From the NCBI RefSeq assembly GCF_900021165.1, contig NZ_FCOQ01000014.1, positions 1-34,109 of the forward strand: 34,109 nucleotides of DNA, written 5' to 3'. Below, one piece after another: positions 24,684 through 32,935 of the stretch. The DNA is from Paenibacillus phocaeensis. GTDB lineage: Bacteria > Bacillota > Bacilli > Paenibacillales > Paenibacillaceae. The translations under genes and the position numbers were made by a program. The number at the start of each line of letters is the position of its first letter. The first letter of the stretch is position 1. The notes beneath the pieces are model-generated. The model was not told the origin of the DNA, did no database searches, and worked only from the letters and a program-made list of their open reading frames with translations.

Positions 24684-25637
24684 ATGACTTATTGCGATTC
24701 TAAATTAAAGATATTCACCTGTAACTCCAACCCGAAGTTGGCCCATCAAATTGCGGATTATATCGGTATTCCGATGGGGGATTCGGAGACGACAAGCTTT
24801 AGCGACGGCGAGATTCAAGTTAAGCTGTCCGAAAGCGTCCGGGGCTGCCACGTCTATGTGGTGCAATCAACCTGCGCGCCCGTCAACGATAACTTGATGG
24901 AGCTTCTCGTCATGGTGGATGCTTTGAAAAGAGCTTCGGCCAAGAGCATCAATGTGGTTATCCCGTATTACGGTTATGCCCGCCAGGACCGGAAGGCTCG
25001 TTCGCGCGACCCGATCACGGCCAAGCTGGTGGCCAATCTGATCGAGAAAGCCGGCGCGCACCGCGTCATTACGATGGACTTACATGCCATGCAGATTCAG
25101 GGCTTCTTCGATATCCCGGTCGATCATATGCTGGGTGTGCCCATTCTGGCGCAGTACTTCCGCTCGAAACATATCCCGAATCCGGTCGTAGTTTCGCCGG
25201 ACCATGGCGGGGTGGTTCGTGCCCGCAAGCTGGCCGATTTCCTGAACGCGCCGCTGGCGATTATCGACAAGCGCCGTCCGGAGCCCAACGTCAGCGAAGT
25301 GATGAACATCATCGGGAACATCGAAGGGAAAACCGCGATCCTCGTGGATGACATCATCGATACCGCCGGTACGATCGTCCTTGGCGCCAATGCGCTGAAG
25401 GAAGGCGGGGTTGAAGAGGTGTACGCCTGTTGTACGCACCCGGTGTTGTCCGGGCCGGCAATGGAACGTTTGGAGAACTCTCCGCTGAAGGAAGTGATCG
25501 TGACCGATACGATTCCGATCACGCATCCGAATCCGACAAGCAAGCTCAAGGTACTGTCCGTCGCTCCACTGATGGGTGAAGCGATCATTCGTGTGCACGA
25601 GGAGCTGTCGATCAGCAAGCTGTTCGAGATCGAATAA
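24684..25637 (+). CDS. prs: Ribose-phosphate pyrophosphokinase (PRPP synthetase)
   Basis: This 317-residue class I enzyme makes PRPP from ribose-5-phosphate and ATP. It shows [16 protein letters not shown], the flexible-loop region [38 protein letters not shown] and the PRPP-binding loop [12 protein letters not shown] (about 219-230). Length is normal. CGGAGGG lies ten bases before the ATG. PRPP is the effector of PurR encoded upstream. A long hairpin follows the stop. Confidence 0.98.
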   Translation: MTYCDSKLKIFTCNSNPKLAHQIADYIGIPMGDSETTSFSDGEIQVKLSESVRGCHVYVVQSTCAPVNDNLMELLVMVDALKRASAKSINVVIPYYGYARQDRKARSRDPITAKLVANLIEKAGAHRVITMDLHAMQIQGFFDIPVDHMLGVPILAQYFRSKHIPNPVVVSPDHGGVVRARKLADFLNAPLAIIDKRRPEPNVSEVMNIIGNIEGKTAILVDDIIDTAGTIVLGANALKEGGVEEVYACCTHPVLSGPAMERLENSPLKEVIVTDTIPITHPNPTSKLKVLSVAPLMGEAIIRVHEELSISKLFEIE

Positions 25638-25643
25638 AATGGT

Positions 25644-25709
25644 CACTGCCACACCAGGGGTTGCGTCCTCCCGAACGGGGACGTAACCCCTATCGGTGTA
25701 TTGACAGTG
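25644..25709 (+). terminator. Long hairpin after prs, possible terminator
   Basis: AGGGGTTGCGTCC (25655-25667) pairs with GGACGTAACCCCT (25679-25691) with one G-T pair. Outer arms ACACC/GGTGT and CACTG/CAGTG extend the fold across 66 bases. No good T-run follows (TGTTTATTGG), so termination is uncertain; RNA stabilisation or attenuation is also possible. Confidence 0.6.
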
Positions 25710-26178
25710 TTTATTGGTGAAATGGGTGCTGCGCAGGTTCCGTTGCCGTGGCGCGTTGGGCGGAAGCAGGCAGCCGTGTGAAATGTTCTTACGATCGCTG
25801 TTGCTCGCGGATTTCTTGGATTGGACTGCATTTAGAAGTTGTAGAAATCCGCTCACAAAGGCGAACGCTCCGCTTCTTCAGAATCATTTCACCCTCTTGC
25901 CTTAATCCGCCCAACGGAGGATTTCCAACAGCAAAGCCCTGCCGTGGCAGTGGGGTGAGGAGTAATAGGGGACGACGGGATCGTTGGCACTCCCCCGTCG
26001 GTTAAAAGTTTAACTGGAATTTGGGCGATTTTTCGCATACAGCCGGATTCCTTCAAAATTAACGGTACATTATCCAGTTAATTCGTGTGAGAAGTTAGTT
26101 GGTTTAACGAAGAACCACGCACCAGTGGCGGTTTTAAGCTACTATAGAGTGTGAGGAACGCCATAGTAACCTGATTTT
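25710..26178. other. Intergenic region between prs and pth, no gene
   Basis: I see no credible gene here; short frames lack ribosome binding sites and family resemblance. Bacillus has ctc (a ribosomal protein L25-like stress gene) at this place, and no trace of it is visible. Structures noted are CGACGGG/CCCGTCG (25973-26000) and TTAACTGG (26010-26017) with its complement CCAGTTAA (26074-26081), an inverted pair reminiscent of the family A repeat motif. The GC-rich start (25720-25930) may be a degraded repeat or remnant. Confidence 0.35.
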
Positions 26179-26192
26179 GAGGTACATGACCC

Positions 26193-26753
26193 ATGAAGTG
26201 GATCGTAGGGCTCGGCAATCCGGGAGCCCAATATGAGAAAACCCGGCATAATATCGGCTTTATGGCCGTGGATGAGCTGGCGCGCCGGCACGGCATTGAG
26301 ATCAAGCAGAGCAAATGCAAGGCGCTGATTGGGGAAGGGATGCTGCCGGGCGGCAAAGTCGTGCTGATCAAGCCGATGACTTACATGAATCTGTCCGGGG
26401 AAGCCGTGCGCGCTTATATGGACTACTATAAAGCGTCGATCGAAGATCTGATCGTGGTCTACGATGACCTGGATACCGAACTGGGGCGCAACCGCCTGAG
26501 ATATCAAGGCAGCGCCGGCGGGCATAACGGCATAAAGTCGATCATCCAACATACCGGCACTCAAACGTTCAATCGAATTCGAATGGGCATATCCCGGCCG
26601 GAACCGGGATTTGCGGTGGTCGATTACGTGTTGTCGGGTTTTGCGAAGAAGGATAAGCCGCTGCTTGATCAGTCCATTCAAGCGGCATGCGATGCGTTGG
26701 AATACAGCCTGGATCATACGTTCGAACAAACGATGGCCAAGTTTAACGGCTGA
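26193..26753 (+). CDS. pth: Peptidyl-tRNA hydrolase
   Basis: This 186-residue enzyme releases tRNA from prematurely dropped peptidyl-tRNA. It has the family signature WIVGLGNPGAQYEKTRHNIGF with Asn9 and catalytic His19, the KPMTYMNLSGE segment, VVYDDLD with the assisting Asp (about 92), and GSAGGHNGIKSII. Length is normal. GAGGTA is 9 bases before the ATG. In Bacillus this gene is spoVC, and fin and mfd follow as here. Confidence 0.97.
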   Translation: MKWIVGLGNPGAQYEKTRHNIGFMAVDELARRHGIEIKQSKCKALIGEGMLPGGKVVLIKPMTYMNLSGEAVRAYMDYYKASIEDLIVVYDDLDTELGRNRLRYQGSAGGHNGIKSIIQHTGTQTFNRIRMGISRPEPGFAVVDYVLSGFAKKDKPLLDQSIQAACDALEYSLDHTFEQTMAKFNG

Positions 26754-26773
26754 GGTATATCGCAAGACCGATA

Positions 26774-26803
26774 GGCTAAAAGCCGAACGCCCGGGGCATA
26801 CTG
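26774..26803 (+). promoter_or_regulatory. Candidate sigma-F type promoter of fin
   Basis: GGCTA (26774-26778) and CATACTG (26797-26803) are 18 bp apart. The -10 and spacing are identical to the site before csfB. The preceding GGGG fits the G-rich start of sigma-F -10 elements. The -35 is imperfect. Confidence 0.4.
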
Positions 26804-26834
26804 GAGACATAAAGAATCTTCAGGAGGCATATAG

Positions 26835-27065
26835 ATGGCTGTAAATTACGTTTGCCGGCACTGCCGGACGGTGATTGGTAGAATTGAATCGCCTCAGGTG
26901 ACTGAAGCCCAACTGGGCTTCCATTCCTTGACCCCCGATGAGCGGAGAGATATAATAGCGTATGATTCAAACGGCGAAATGACGGTTCGAGTGACCTGCG
27001 ATTATTGCAGGGAAGCACTGGACCATAACCCGGAGCTGATGTTGCTCGCGAACCCTCTGCAATAG
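26835..27065 (+). CDS. fin: Anti-sigma-F factor Fin
   Basis: This 76-residue protein has Cys7-x2-Cys10 and Cys55-x2-Cys58 (YVCRHC and TCDYC) and LGFHSLTPDERRDIIAYDSNGEM, matching Fin (YabK). In B. subtilis Fin, made under sigma-F, binds sigma-F and helps the forespore switch to sigma-G. Length equals the B. subtilis protein. AGGAGG is nine bases before the ATG. Together with csfB the window encodes two zinc-type anti-sigma factors acting on successive forespore sigma factors. Confidence 0.93.
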   Translation: MAVNYVCRHCRTVIGRIESPQVTEAQLGFHSLTPDERRDIIAYDSNGEMTVRVTCDYCREALDHNPELMLLANPLQ

Positions 27066-27114
27066 TTTGCCACTCATCAGAAGCAATGGACAAATTCACC
27101 GGAATGTACGGTTA

Positions 27115-27147
27115 TAGAGCCTTGGCACGTTTGCTGAGGCTCCTTTT
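27115..27147 (+). terminator. Terminator of fin
   Basis: GAGCCT (27117-27122) pairs with AGGCTC (27137-27142), extended inward by GGCA/TGCT, followed by CTTTTTGG. It overlaps the longest mfd frame, which supports the later mfd start. Confidence 0.75.
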
Positions 27148-27224
27148 TGGTTCGGGTAAGGGGGACTTACCCTTGTTCGTCTAGATTTAGTCCCTATCCA
27201 TCAGCAGTAAGAGAGGTGCCTCAT

Positions 27225-30200
27225 TTGCTACAAGCACTTATTCAAGCTTTTTCACGCGATACCGATTTTGCTTCGACGGTAGCGGGCGTGAACGCGGGCA
27301 TGAAGGAACAGTTAATCTCCGGATTGTCCGGTTCATCCAGGCAGGTCATGCTGGCTGCGCTGCATCAAGAAACGAACCGGCCGCTGCTCGTCGTGACCCA
27401 CAATATGTTTGCCGCACAGAAAATATATGAAGATTTACAGGAAGCGCTATCAACGGATCAGGTGCTGTTGTATCCGGCGAATGAGCTGGTTGCCGCCGAA
27501 TCGGCCGTATCCAGTCCGGAAACACTGGCGCAGCGGATCGAGGTGCTGCTGCAATGCTCTCGGGGGTTCCGGGGGGTCGTGGTGGTGCCTTATTCCGGCA
27601 TACGCCGCTTTATCCCAACGCCGGAGGCTATGGCCGAGGCCGGACTTACGATTAAGCTCGGGGGCACGTTGGAACTGGATCACTTCCTGACCCAAATGGT
27701 CGAGTTAGGCTACGAACGGGTCGAGCGAGTGGAATCCCGCGGCGAAATGAGCTTGCGCGGCGGAATCATCGACTTCTATCCGCTTACCGCGTCCACGGCT
27801 TACCGCGTAGAGCTATTTGACGATGAGGTCGACTCGATCCGAACCTTCGATCCGGCCGATCAGCGTTCGGTGGACCAGATCAAGGAAGTGTTCATCCCGC
27901 CTTGCAAGGAGCTGATCGCCTCGAAGGATCGGCTTGAGCAGGCGGCGCAGGCCGTGTCCGAGAAGCTGGAGATTCAGCTCGACAAGATGACCGATCGCCA
28001 GGCCAAGAATCGGCTCCGCGAAGAGTTGTTCAAGGAAATGGAGATGCTGCGCGAGCACGTTTATTTCTCGGAAATCTATAAATATATCTCTTTGATTTAC
28101 CCGGAGCGAAAAACGCTATACGATTACATGCCGAAGGATACACTGCTTCTGCTCGACGAACCGGCGCGTCTGCTCGAGACGGCCAAACAGCTGGAACGCG
28201 ATGAAGCGGAATGGAATCTGCACCTGTTCCAGAACGGCAAGAGTCTGCCTGACCTGCCGCTGGCGGTGGACGCGGATCATCTGATCTACCACCGGCCATT
28301 CCAAACGCTGTTTATGTCGTTATTCCTCCGTCAAGTACCGCATTCCCAGCCTCAGAATATCGTCAACTTCGTGACGCGGGCGATGCAGGATTTTCATGGG
28401 CAGATGAATGTGTTGAAGGCAGAGATGGAGCGTTGGAAAAAAAGCGGCGCCCACGTCGTGATGCTGGCCAGCACCGAAGAGCGCATGGATCGGATGCGGC
28501 GGGTGCTGCAGGATTACGGGATTGAGGAGCCGTCGCTGCTGCAGGGCAATCTGCAGTCCGGGTTCGAGTTGCCGTCCGTCCATCTTGTCGTCATCACCGA
28601 AGGCGAGATGTTCTCCCAGAAACAGCGCAAAGCGCGCCGCGTCGGCAAGAGCATGGACAATGCCGAACGGATCAAGAGCTATACCGAGCTGAAGGTCGGC
28701 GATTACGTCGTTCACCAGAATCACGGGATCGGCAAATACATGGGGATCGGCACGCTGGAGGTCGGCGGGATTCATAAGGATTACATGCATATCCTCTATG
28801 CCGGCGGCGACAAGCTGTCGGTACCGATCGAACAGATCGACATGATCCAGAAATACGTCGGTTCCGAGGATAAGGAGCCGAAGATCTACAAGCTGGGCGG
28901 CAACGAATGGACTCGCGTGAAGAACAAGGTCCGTTCCTCCGTCCAGGACATCGCCGATGATTTGATCAAGCTGTATGCCGAGCGGCAAGCCGCGCCGGGG
29001 TATGCCTTTGAGAAGGACACCCCCGAGCAGCAGGAATTCGAAGCGATGTTCCCGTATGAGGAGACGCCGGATCAACTGCGGGCGATTGAGGAAATCAAGA
29101 AGGATATGGAGCAAAGCCGTCCGATGGACAGACTGCTCTGCGGCGACGTAGGTTACGGCAAGACGGAAGTTGCCATTCGCGCCGCTTTCAAGGCGGCGAT
29201 TGAAGGCAAGCAAGTGGCGGTGCTGGTGCCGACGACGATTTTGGCGCAGCAGCATTATGAGACGTTCCGCGAGCGCTTTGCCGGATACCCGATTAACATT
29301 CAAACCTTAAGCCGGTTCCGGAGCCGCAAAGAGCAGAACGAAACAATCAAGGGCGTCCGCCAAGGAACGGTAGACGTGGTCATCGGGACTCACCGGATTC
29401 TGTCGCAGGATTTGGTCTTTAAAGATCTGGGCCTGCTGATCGTCGACGAAGAGCAGCGGTTTGGCGTGACGCATAAAGAGAAGCTGAAGAAGCTGAAAAC
29501 GAATGTGGACGTGCTGACCCTGACGGCAACACCGATTCCACGGACCTTGCATATGTCGATGCTGGGCGTACGGGATCTGTCGGTTATTGAAACGCCGCCG
29601 GAAAACCGCTTCCCGGTGCAGACGTATGTCGTCGAGCACAGCCAATCGCTCGTCCGCGAAGCAATTGAGCGGGAGATGGCGCGCGGAGGTCAGATTTATT
29701 ACCTGTATAACCGGGTGCAGGGCATTCAGGAAATGGCCGCGCAAATTTCCATGCTCGTGCCCGATGCAAGGGTGGGGATCGGCCATGGTCAAATGTCGGA
29801 GCAGGAGCTGGAGAAAACCATCCTGGACTTCCTCGACGGGGAGTACGACGTTCTGGTCAGCACGAGCATCATCGAGACCGGGGTGGACATCCCGAACGTC
29901 AATACCTTGATCGTACACGATGCCGACAAGATGGGGTTGTCCCAGCTGTACCAGCTTCGCGGCCGCGTTGGACGGTCGAACCGAATCGCCTATGCCTATT
30001 TCACGTATCAACGCGACAAGTCGTTGACCGAGGTTGCCGAGAAGCGGCTGCAATCGATCAAAGAGTTCACCGAGCTCGGTTCAGGCTTCAAGATCGCCAT
30101 GCGCGACCTGGCGATCCGCGGCGCGGGCAATTTGCTTGGCGCGGAGCAGCACGGCTTTATCGCTTCCGTCGGCTTTGATCTGTATTCGCAGATGCTGGCC

Positions 30201-30749
30201 GAAGAGATCCAGAAGCGCAAAATATCGATGCTGGGCGAGACCGTCTCAGCCGAGACAACCTGGAATACGACGATCGATCTGGGCATCGACGCCTATTTGC
30301 CGTCGGACTACATCTACGACAGCATTCAGAAGATCGAAATTTACAAGAAAACCGCCTCCGCTGCCTCATTTGAGGACGTGGCCGAGCTGGAGGACGAGCT
30401 GCTGGACCGGTTCGGCGAACTGCCGGAGGCGGTGCAAAATCTGCTCTCCGTGGCCCGCGTGAAACTGTACGGCAAGCAATACGGGATCGAGTCCATGACG
30501 CTGCGGGGCGAGGAAGTGACGATCAAATTCTACGAAGGCCGGGAGAAGGTTGTCGTTCCAAGCAAGCTTGCGGAAGTTGGCAATCTGTTCGGAAGACGTG
30601 TACAATTTAGTCAAGGATCCGTGATGCTCATCCGGATTAAAACCAAGGGAATGGACGACAAAGAATTGATGGGCTTGTTGGAGCAGTTTCTCGGAGCCCT
30701 GAAGGATGCGTTCAAAGCGAAAGGGGAACTACAGGATGTTTCAAAGTAA
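27225..30749 (+). CDS. mfd: Transcription-repair coupling factor Mfd
   Basis: This 1174-residue SF2 translocase pushes RNA polymerase off lesions and recruits UvrA. The N-terminal UvrB-like module (about 1-350) is followed by the RNA-polymerase-interacting domain (about 485-560: KVGDYVVHQNHGIGKYMGI) and helicase motifs: Walker A GDVGYGKTE (about 640-648), DEEQ (about 740-743), TATPIPRTL and the QLRGRVGRS motif. The C-terminal autoinhibitory domain ends it. TTG 27225 has AGAGGTG six bases upstream and gives the usual start; the 26-residue-longer frame begins in the fin terminator. Length matches B. subtilis Mfd. Confidence 0.97.
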   Translation: MLQALIQAFSRDTDFASTVAGVNAGMKEQLISGLSGSSRQVMLAALHQETNRPLLVVTHNMFAAQKIYEDLQEALSTDQVLLYPANELVAAESAVSSPETLAQRIEVLLQCSRGFRGVVVVPYSGIRRFIPTPEAMAEAGLTIKLGGTLELDHFLTQMVELGYERVERVESRGEMSLRGGIIDFYPLTASTAYRVELFDDEVDSIRTFDPADQRSVDQIKEVFIPPCKELIASKDRLEQAAQAVSEKLEIQLDKMTDRQAKNRLREELFKEMEMLREHVYFSEIYKYISLIYPERKTLYDYMPKDTLLLLDEPARLLETAKQLERDEAEWNLHLFQNGKSLPDLPLAVDADHLIYHRPFQTLFMSLFLRQVPHSQPQNIVNFVTRAMQDFHGQMNVLKAEMERWKKSGAHVVMLASTEERMDRMRRVLQDYGIEEPSLLQGNLQSGFELPSVHLVVITEGEMFSQKQRKARRVGKSMDNAERIKSYTELKVGDYVVHQNHGIGKYMGIGTLEVGGIHKDYMHILYAGGDKLSVPIEQIDMIQKYVGSEDKEPKIYKLGGNEWTRVKNKVRSSVQDIADDLIKLYAERQAAPGYAFEKDTPEQQEFEAMFPYEETPDQLRAIEEIKKDMEQSRPMDRLLCGDVGYGKTEVAIRAAFKAAIEGKQVAVLVPTTILAQQHYETFRERFAGYPINIQTLSRFRSRKEQNETIKGVRQGTVDVVIGTHRILSQDLVFKDLGLLIVDEEQRFGVTHKEKLKKLKTNVDVLTLTATPIPRTLHMSMLGVRDLSVIETPPENRFPVQTYVVEHSQSLVREAIEREMARGGQIYYLYNRVQGIQEMAAQISMLVPDARVGIGHGQMSEQELEKTILDFLDGEYDVLVSTSIIETGVDIPNVNTLIVHDADKMGLSQLYQLRGRVGRSNRIAYAYFTYQRDKSLTEVAEKRLQSIKEFTELGSGFKIAMRDLAIRGAGNLLGAEQHGFIASVGFDLYSQMLAEEIQKRKISMLGETVSAETTWNTTIDLGIDAYLPSDYIYDSIQKIEIYKKTASAASFEDVAELEDELLDRFGELPEAVQNLLSVARVKLYGKQYGIESMTLRGEEVTIKFYEGREKVVVPSKLAEVGNLFGRRVQFSQGSVMLIRIKTKGMDDKELMGLLEQFLGALKDAFKAKGELQDVSK

Positions 30750-31866
30750 AAGGCGCTCATGGAGAATGATGCTGATTGCGCTCGTCGCGGTATTGGCTTT
30801 CTCCGTCATGGCAGGATGCGGCAAGAAGGAAGCTAGCTCGGGAGGGAAAGATACGAGTAAGGTCATTGCAACGTACGAAGGCGGCGAAATTACGGAGAAC
30901 GAATTCGACCGCGAGCAGCGGATCGTGCTGGCGCTCCAACCCCAAATGGAACAATTCATGCAGATGGAGGATTTCCGCCAGTATTTGATCAAGCAGGAAA
31001 TCGCCTATGAATATCTGGAATCCAAAGCCGATGATAAAACCAAGGAAGCCGGCAAGAAGAAAGCCGAAGAGCAGTTTGATCTGATGAAATCGTCGTCCGG
31101 TGAAGAGAACTTCAAGAAAATGCTTGATGCGCAGAAAATCACCGAAGCGGATTTCAAGAACTACATGGTCCGGATCTATACCGTGATGGAAAGCGAACGG
31201 CAGAAGATCTCCGAAGATGATGTGAAGAAGGAATTCGAAGCAACGAAACAGGATTATACGACGGCTTCGGTGCGTCACATCCTGATTAACTTCACCGATC
31301 CGGAAGGCAAGGAACGGACTTCGGAAGCCGCACTCAAGCTGGCGAAGGAAGTCAAAGCCAAATTGGACAAGGGTGAGGATTTCGCTGCTTTGGCTAAACA
31401 GTACTCCGAAGACCCGGGCTCCAAGGATAACGGCGGGTTGTACGAGAACGTGGAGGTTAGCAATTGGGTAGAAGCCTTTAAGCAAGCGGCATTAACCCAA
31501 CCGCTGAACCAGATCGGGGAACCGGTGGAAACCGAATACGGTTACCATATTATTCGCGTGGAAGCTCGGACTGAGAAGAAATATGAGGATTTAACCCAGG
31601 AACAGAAAGACATGATCCAAACGACGCTGGCCTCGAACAAATTGGACGAGTTCATGTCGGGGGATCTGGAGAAGAAAATCATCAAGAAAATCGAGCTGCC
31701 TAAAGTGGAAACCAGCACGGGCGAAAACGGCACGGGCACCAATGCGGGCACGGATGCCGGGACGAATACCGATAAAGAAGGGTCCGGAAACGCTGGCAAC
31801 GCCGGAACGGGCGGCGATGGAGCGGCCAACGACGCCGGCACGAATGGCGCAAATACGAGCAAATAA
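30736..31866 (+). CDS. Lipoprotein foldase with PpiC (parvulin) domain, PrsA-like
   Basis: This 376-residue protein has a signal peptide with lipobox VMAG-C (Cys28), a SurA/PrsA-like helical region (about 40-170) and a parvulin-type peptidyl-prolyl isomerase domain (about 176-277: SVRHILINF, FAALAKQYSEDPGSKDNGG, GYHIIRVE). It should assist folding of secreted proteins outside the membrane. The tail (about 325-376) is low-complexity Gly/Thr/Asn/Ala, probably a wall-spanning linker. The first ATG with AAAGGGG is 30736, overlapping mfd by 14 bp; the frame upstream runs inside mfd. In Bacillus mfd is directly followed by spoVT, so this gene is an insertion in that order. Confidence 0.9.
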   Translation: MFQSKRRSWRMMLIALVAVLAFSVMAGCGKKEASSGGKDTSKVIATYEGGEITENEFDREQRIVLALQPQMEQFMQMEDFRQYLIKQEIAYEYLESKADDKTKEAGKKKAEEQFDLMKSSSGEENFKKMLDAQKITEADFKNYMVRIYTVMESERQKISEDDVKKEFEATKQDYTTASVRHILINFTDPEGKERTSEAALKLAKEVKAKLDKGEDFAALAKQYSEDPGSKDNGGLYENVEVSNWVEAFKQAALTQPLNQIGEPVETEYGYHIIRVEARTEKKYEDLTQEQKDMIQTTLASNKLDEFMSGDLEKKIIKKIELPKVETSTGENGTGTNAGTDAGTNTDKEGSGNAGNAGTGGDGAANDAGTNGANTSK

Positions 31867-31879
31867 GCAGGATACACAC

Positions 31880-31909
31880 GCAGCGCGGAGAAGTTCGCGC
31901 TGCTTTTTT
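31880..31909 (+). terminator. Terminator of the foldase gene
   Basis: GCAGCGCG (31880-31887), loop GAGAAGTT, CGCGCTGC (31896-31903), then six T's. It ends the mfd-foldase unit. Confidence 0.95.
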
Positions 31910-31963
31910 ACGGACATTTTTGCCTATACGCCCCCATCCGTTAAAAATCATGGTTCATTATGA

Positions 31964-31994
31964 TGAATAAGGTGTTCGCGCGGGATGAATACTA
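31964..31994 (+). promoter_or_regulatory. Candidate sigma-G promoter of spoVT
   Basis: TGAATA (31964-31969) and AATACTA (31988-31994) are 18 bp apart; the -35 is ideal and the -10 differs from CATACTA at one base. spoVT is sigma-G dependent in B. subtilis. It lies about 175 bases before the ATG; the leader (31995-32170) has no recognised structure. Confidence 0.5.
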
Positions 31995-32170
31995 TGGTCA
32001 TAATCACAGAACAAGCCATCCCTGTCCCCACCTTCGGCCGCTCGTTTTGGCGAAGCTTATGGCGCATACATCTGTGTAAGCCGCAGATTACGTATAAAGT
32101 CCGATTAGGTGAAGCTTAAGAAAATTCAGCTGTAGTTCAAAACTTCTAAGAAAGCGGGGCATCAAGTGAA

Positions 32171-32713
32171 ATGAAAGCTACTGGTATTGTACGCCGTATT
32201 GATGATCTGGGCCGTGTTGTAATTCCTAAGGAAATTCGCCGCACCTTGCGGATTCGGGAAGGAGATCCGCTCGAAATTTTTGTGGACCGGGATGGAGAAG
32301 TGATTCTGAAGAAATATTCGCCGATCGGCGAGTTGGGCGATTTCGCCAAGGAGTATGCGGAGTCGCTGTATGAGAGCACCAGTCATATTACCTTAATATC
32401 CGATCGGGACACGATCATTGCCGTTGCCGGGGCTTCCAAAAAGGAGTACTTGGAGAAACAAATCAGCTCGCTGCTGGAGAGCAGTATGGACGGGCGTAAA
32501 ATCATCATGGAAACCGAATCGGGATCTTATGAAATTACGAAGGATCACCCCGAGGATATCTCCTCGTTCGTCATTGCACCGATTATTGCGGGCGGGGACC
32601 CAATCGGAACGGTGGTACTCGTCAACAAGGACGATGCGGTGAAAATGTCGGATTTGGAATCCAAAATGGTCGAGACGGCAGCCGGTTTTCTGGCGAAGCA
32701 AATGGAGCAGTAG
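32171..32713 (+). CDS. spoVT: Stage V sporulation regulator SpoVT
   Basis: This 180-residue regulator has an AbrB-type N-terminal DNA-binding domain (1-52: MKATGIVRRIDDLGRVVIPKEIRRTL) and a C-terminal GAF-like domain (about 55-178: ITLISDRDTIIAVAG, APIIAGGDPIGTVVLVNKD). In B. subtilis SpoVT fine-tunes sigma-G genes in the forespore. Its N-terminal domain resembles AbrB encoded at 12451-12705. The ribosome binding site is poor; GCGGGGC is 12-15 bases upstream. The gene position before yabM is as in Bacillus. Confidence 0.96.
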   Translation: MKATGIVRRIDDLGRVVIPKEIRRTLRIREGDPLEIFVDRDGEVILKKYSPIGELGDFAKEYAESLYESTSHITLISDRDTIIAVAGASKKEYLEKQISSLLESSMDGRKIIMETESGSYEITKDHPEDISSFVIAPIIAGGDPIGTVVLVNKDDAVKMSDLESKMVETAAGFLAKQMEQ

Positions 32714-32747
32714 AACGACCTTAGGTATCAGGGATAACGCATGGAGG

Positions 32748-32819
32748 AACTTACACACACCTGCAGTTTGGGGCGGACGCAGGTCCGTCTGAAGCTTACG
32801 AGGGATGTGTAAGTTTTTT
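32748..32819 (+). terminator. Terminator of spoVT
   Basis: AACTTACACA (32748-32757) pairs with TGTGTAAGTT (32806-32815), with an inner hairpin CGGAC-GCAG-GTCCG, followed by a T-run. The long loop makes it a branched structure. Confidence 0.75.
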
Positions 32820-32935
32820 GCGTTTGGCCGGGGGCGAAGCGAGAAATGGCGGCAAGCCCCCGTTTCGTCATATAATGGAACCTGTTAGCAGAACAAGCAG
32901 GTTCATTATTTGATGAAGCAAAGTAGGTTGTCACG

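Noticed and set aside
25714..26005. Two short plus-strand frames between prs and pth
   Set aside because: No Shine-Dalgarno, odd composition and no similarity to Ctc/L25 or any family I know.
28320..30053. Long minus-strand frames opposite mfd
   Set aside because: They are shadows of the mfd reading frame, which has all family motifs.
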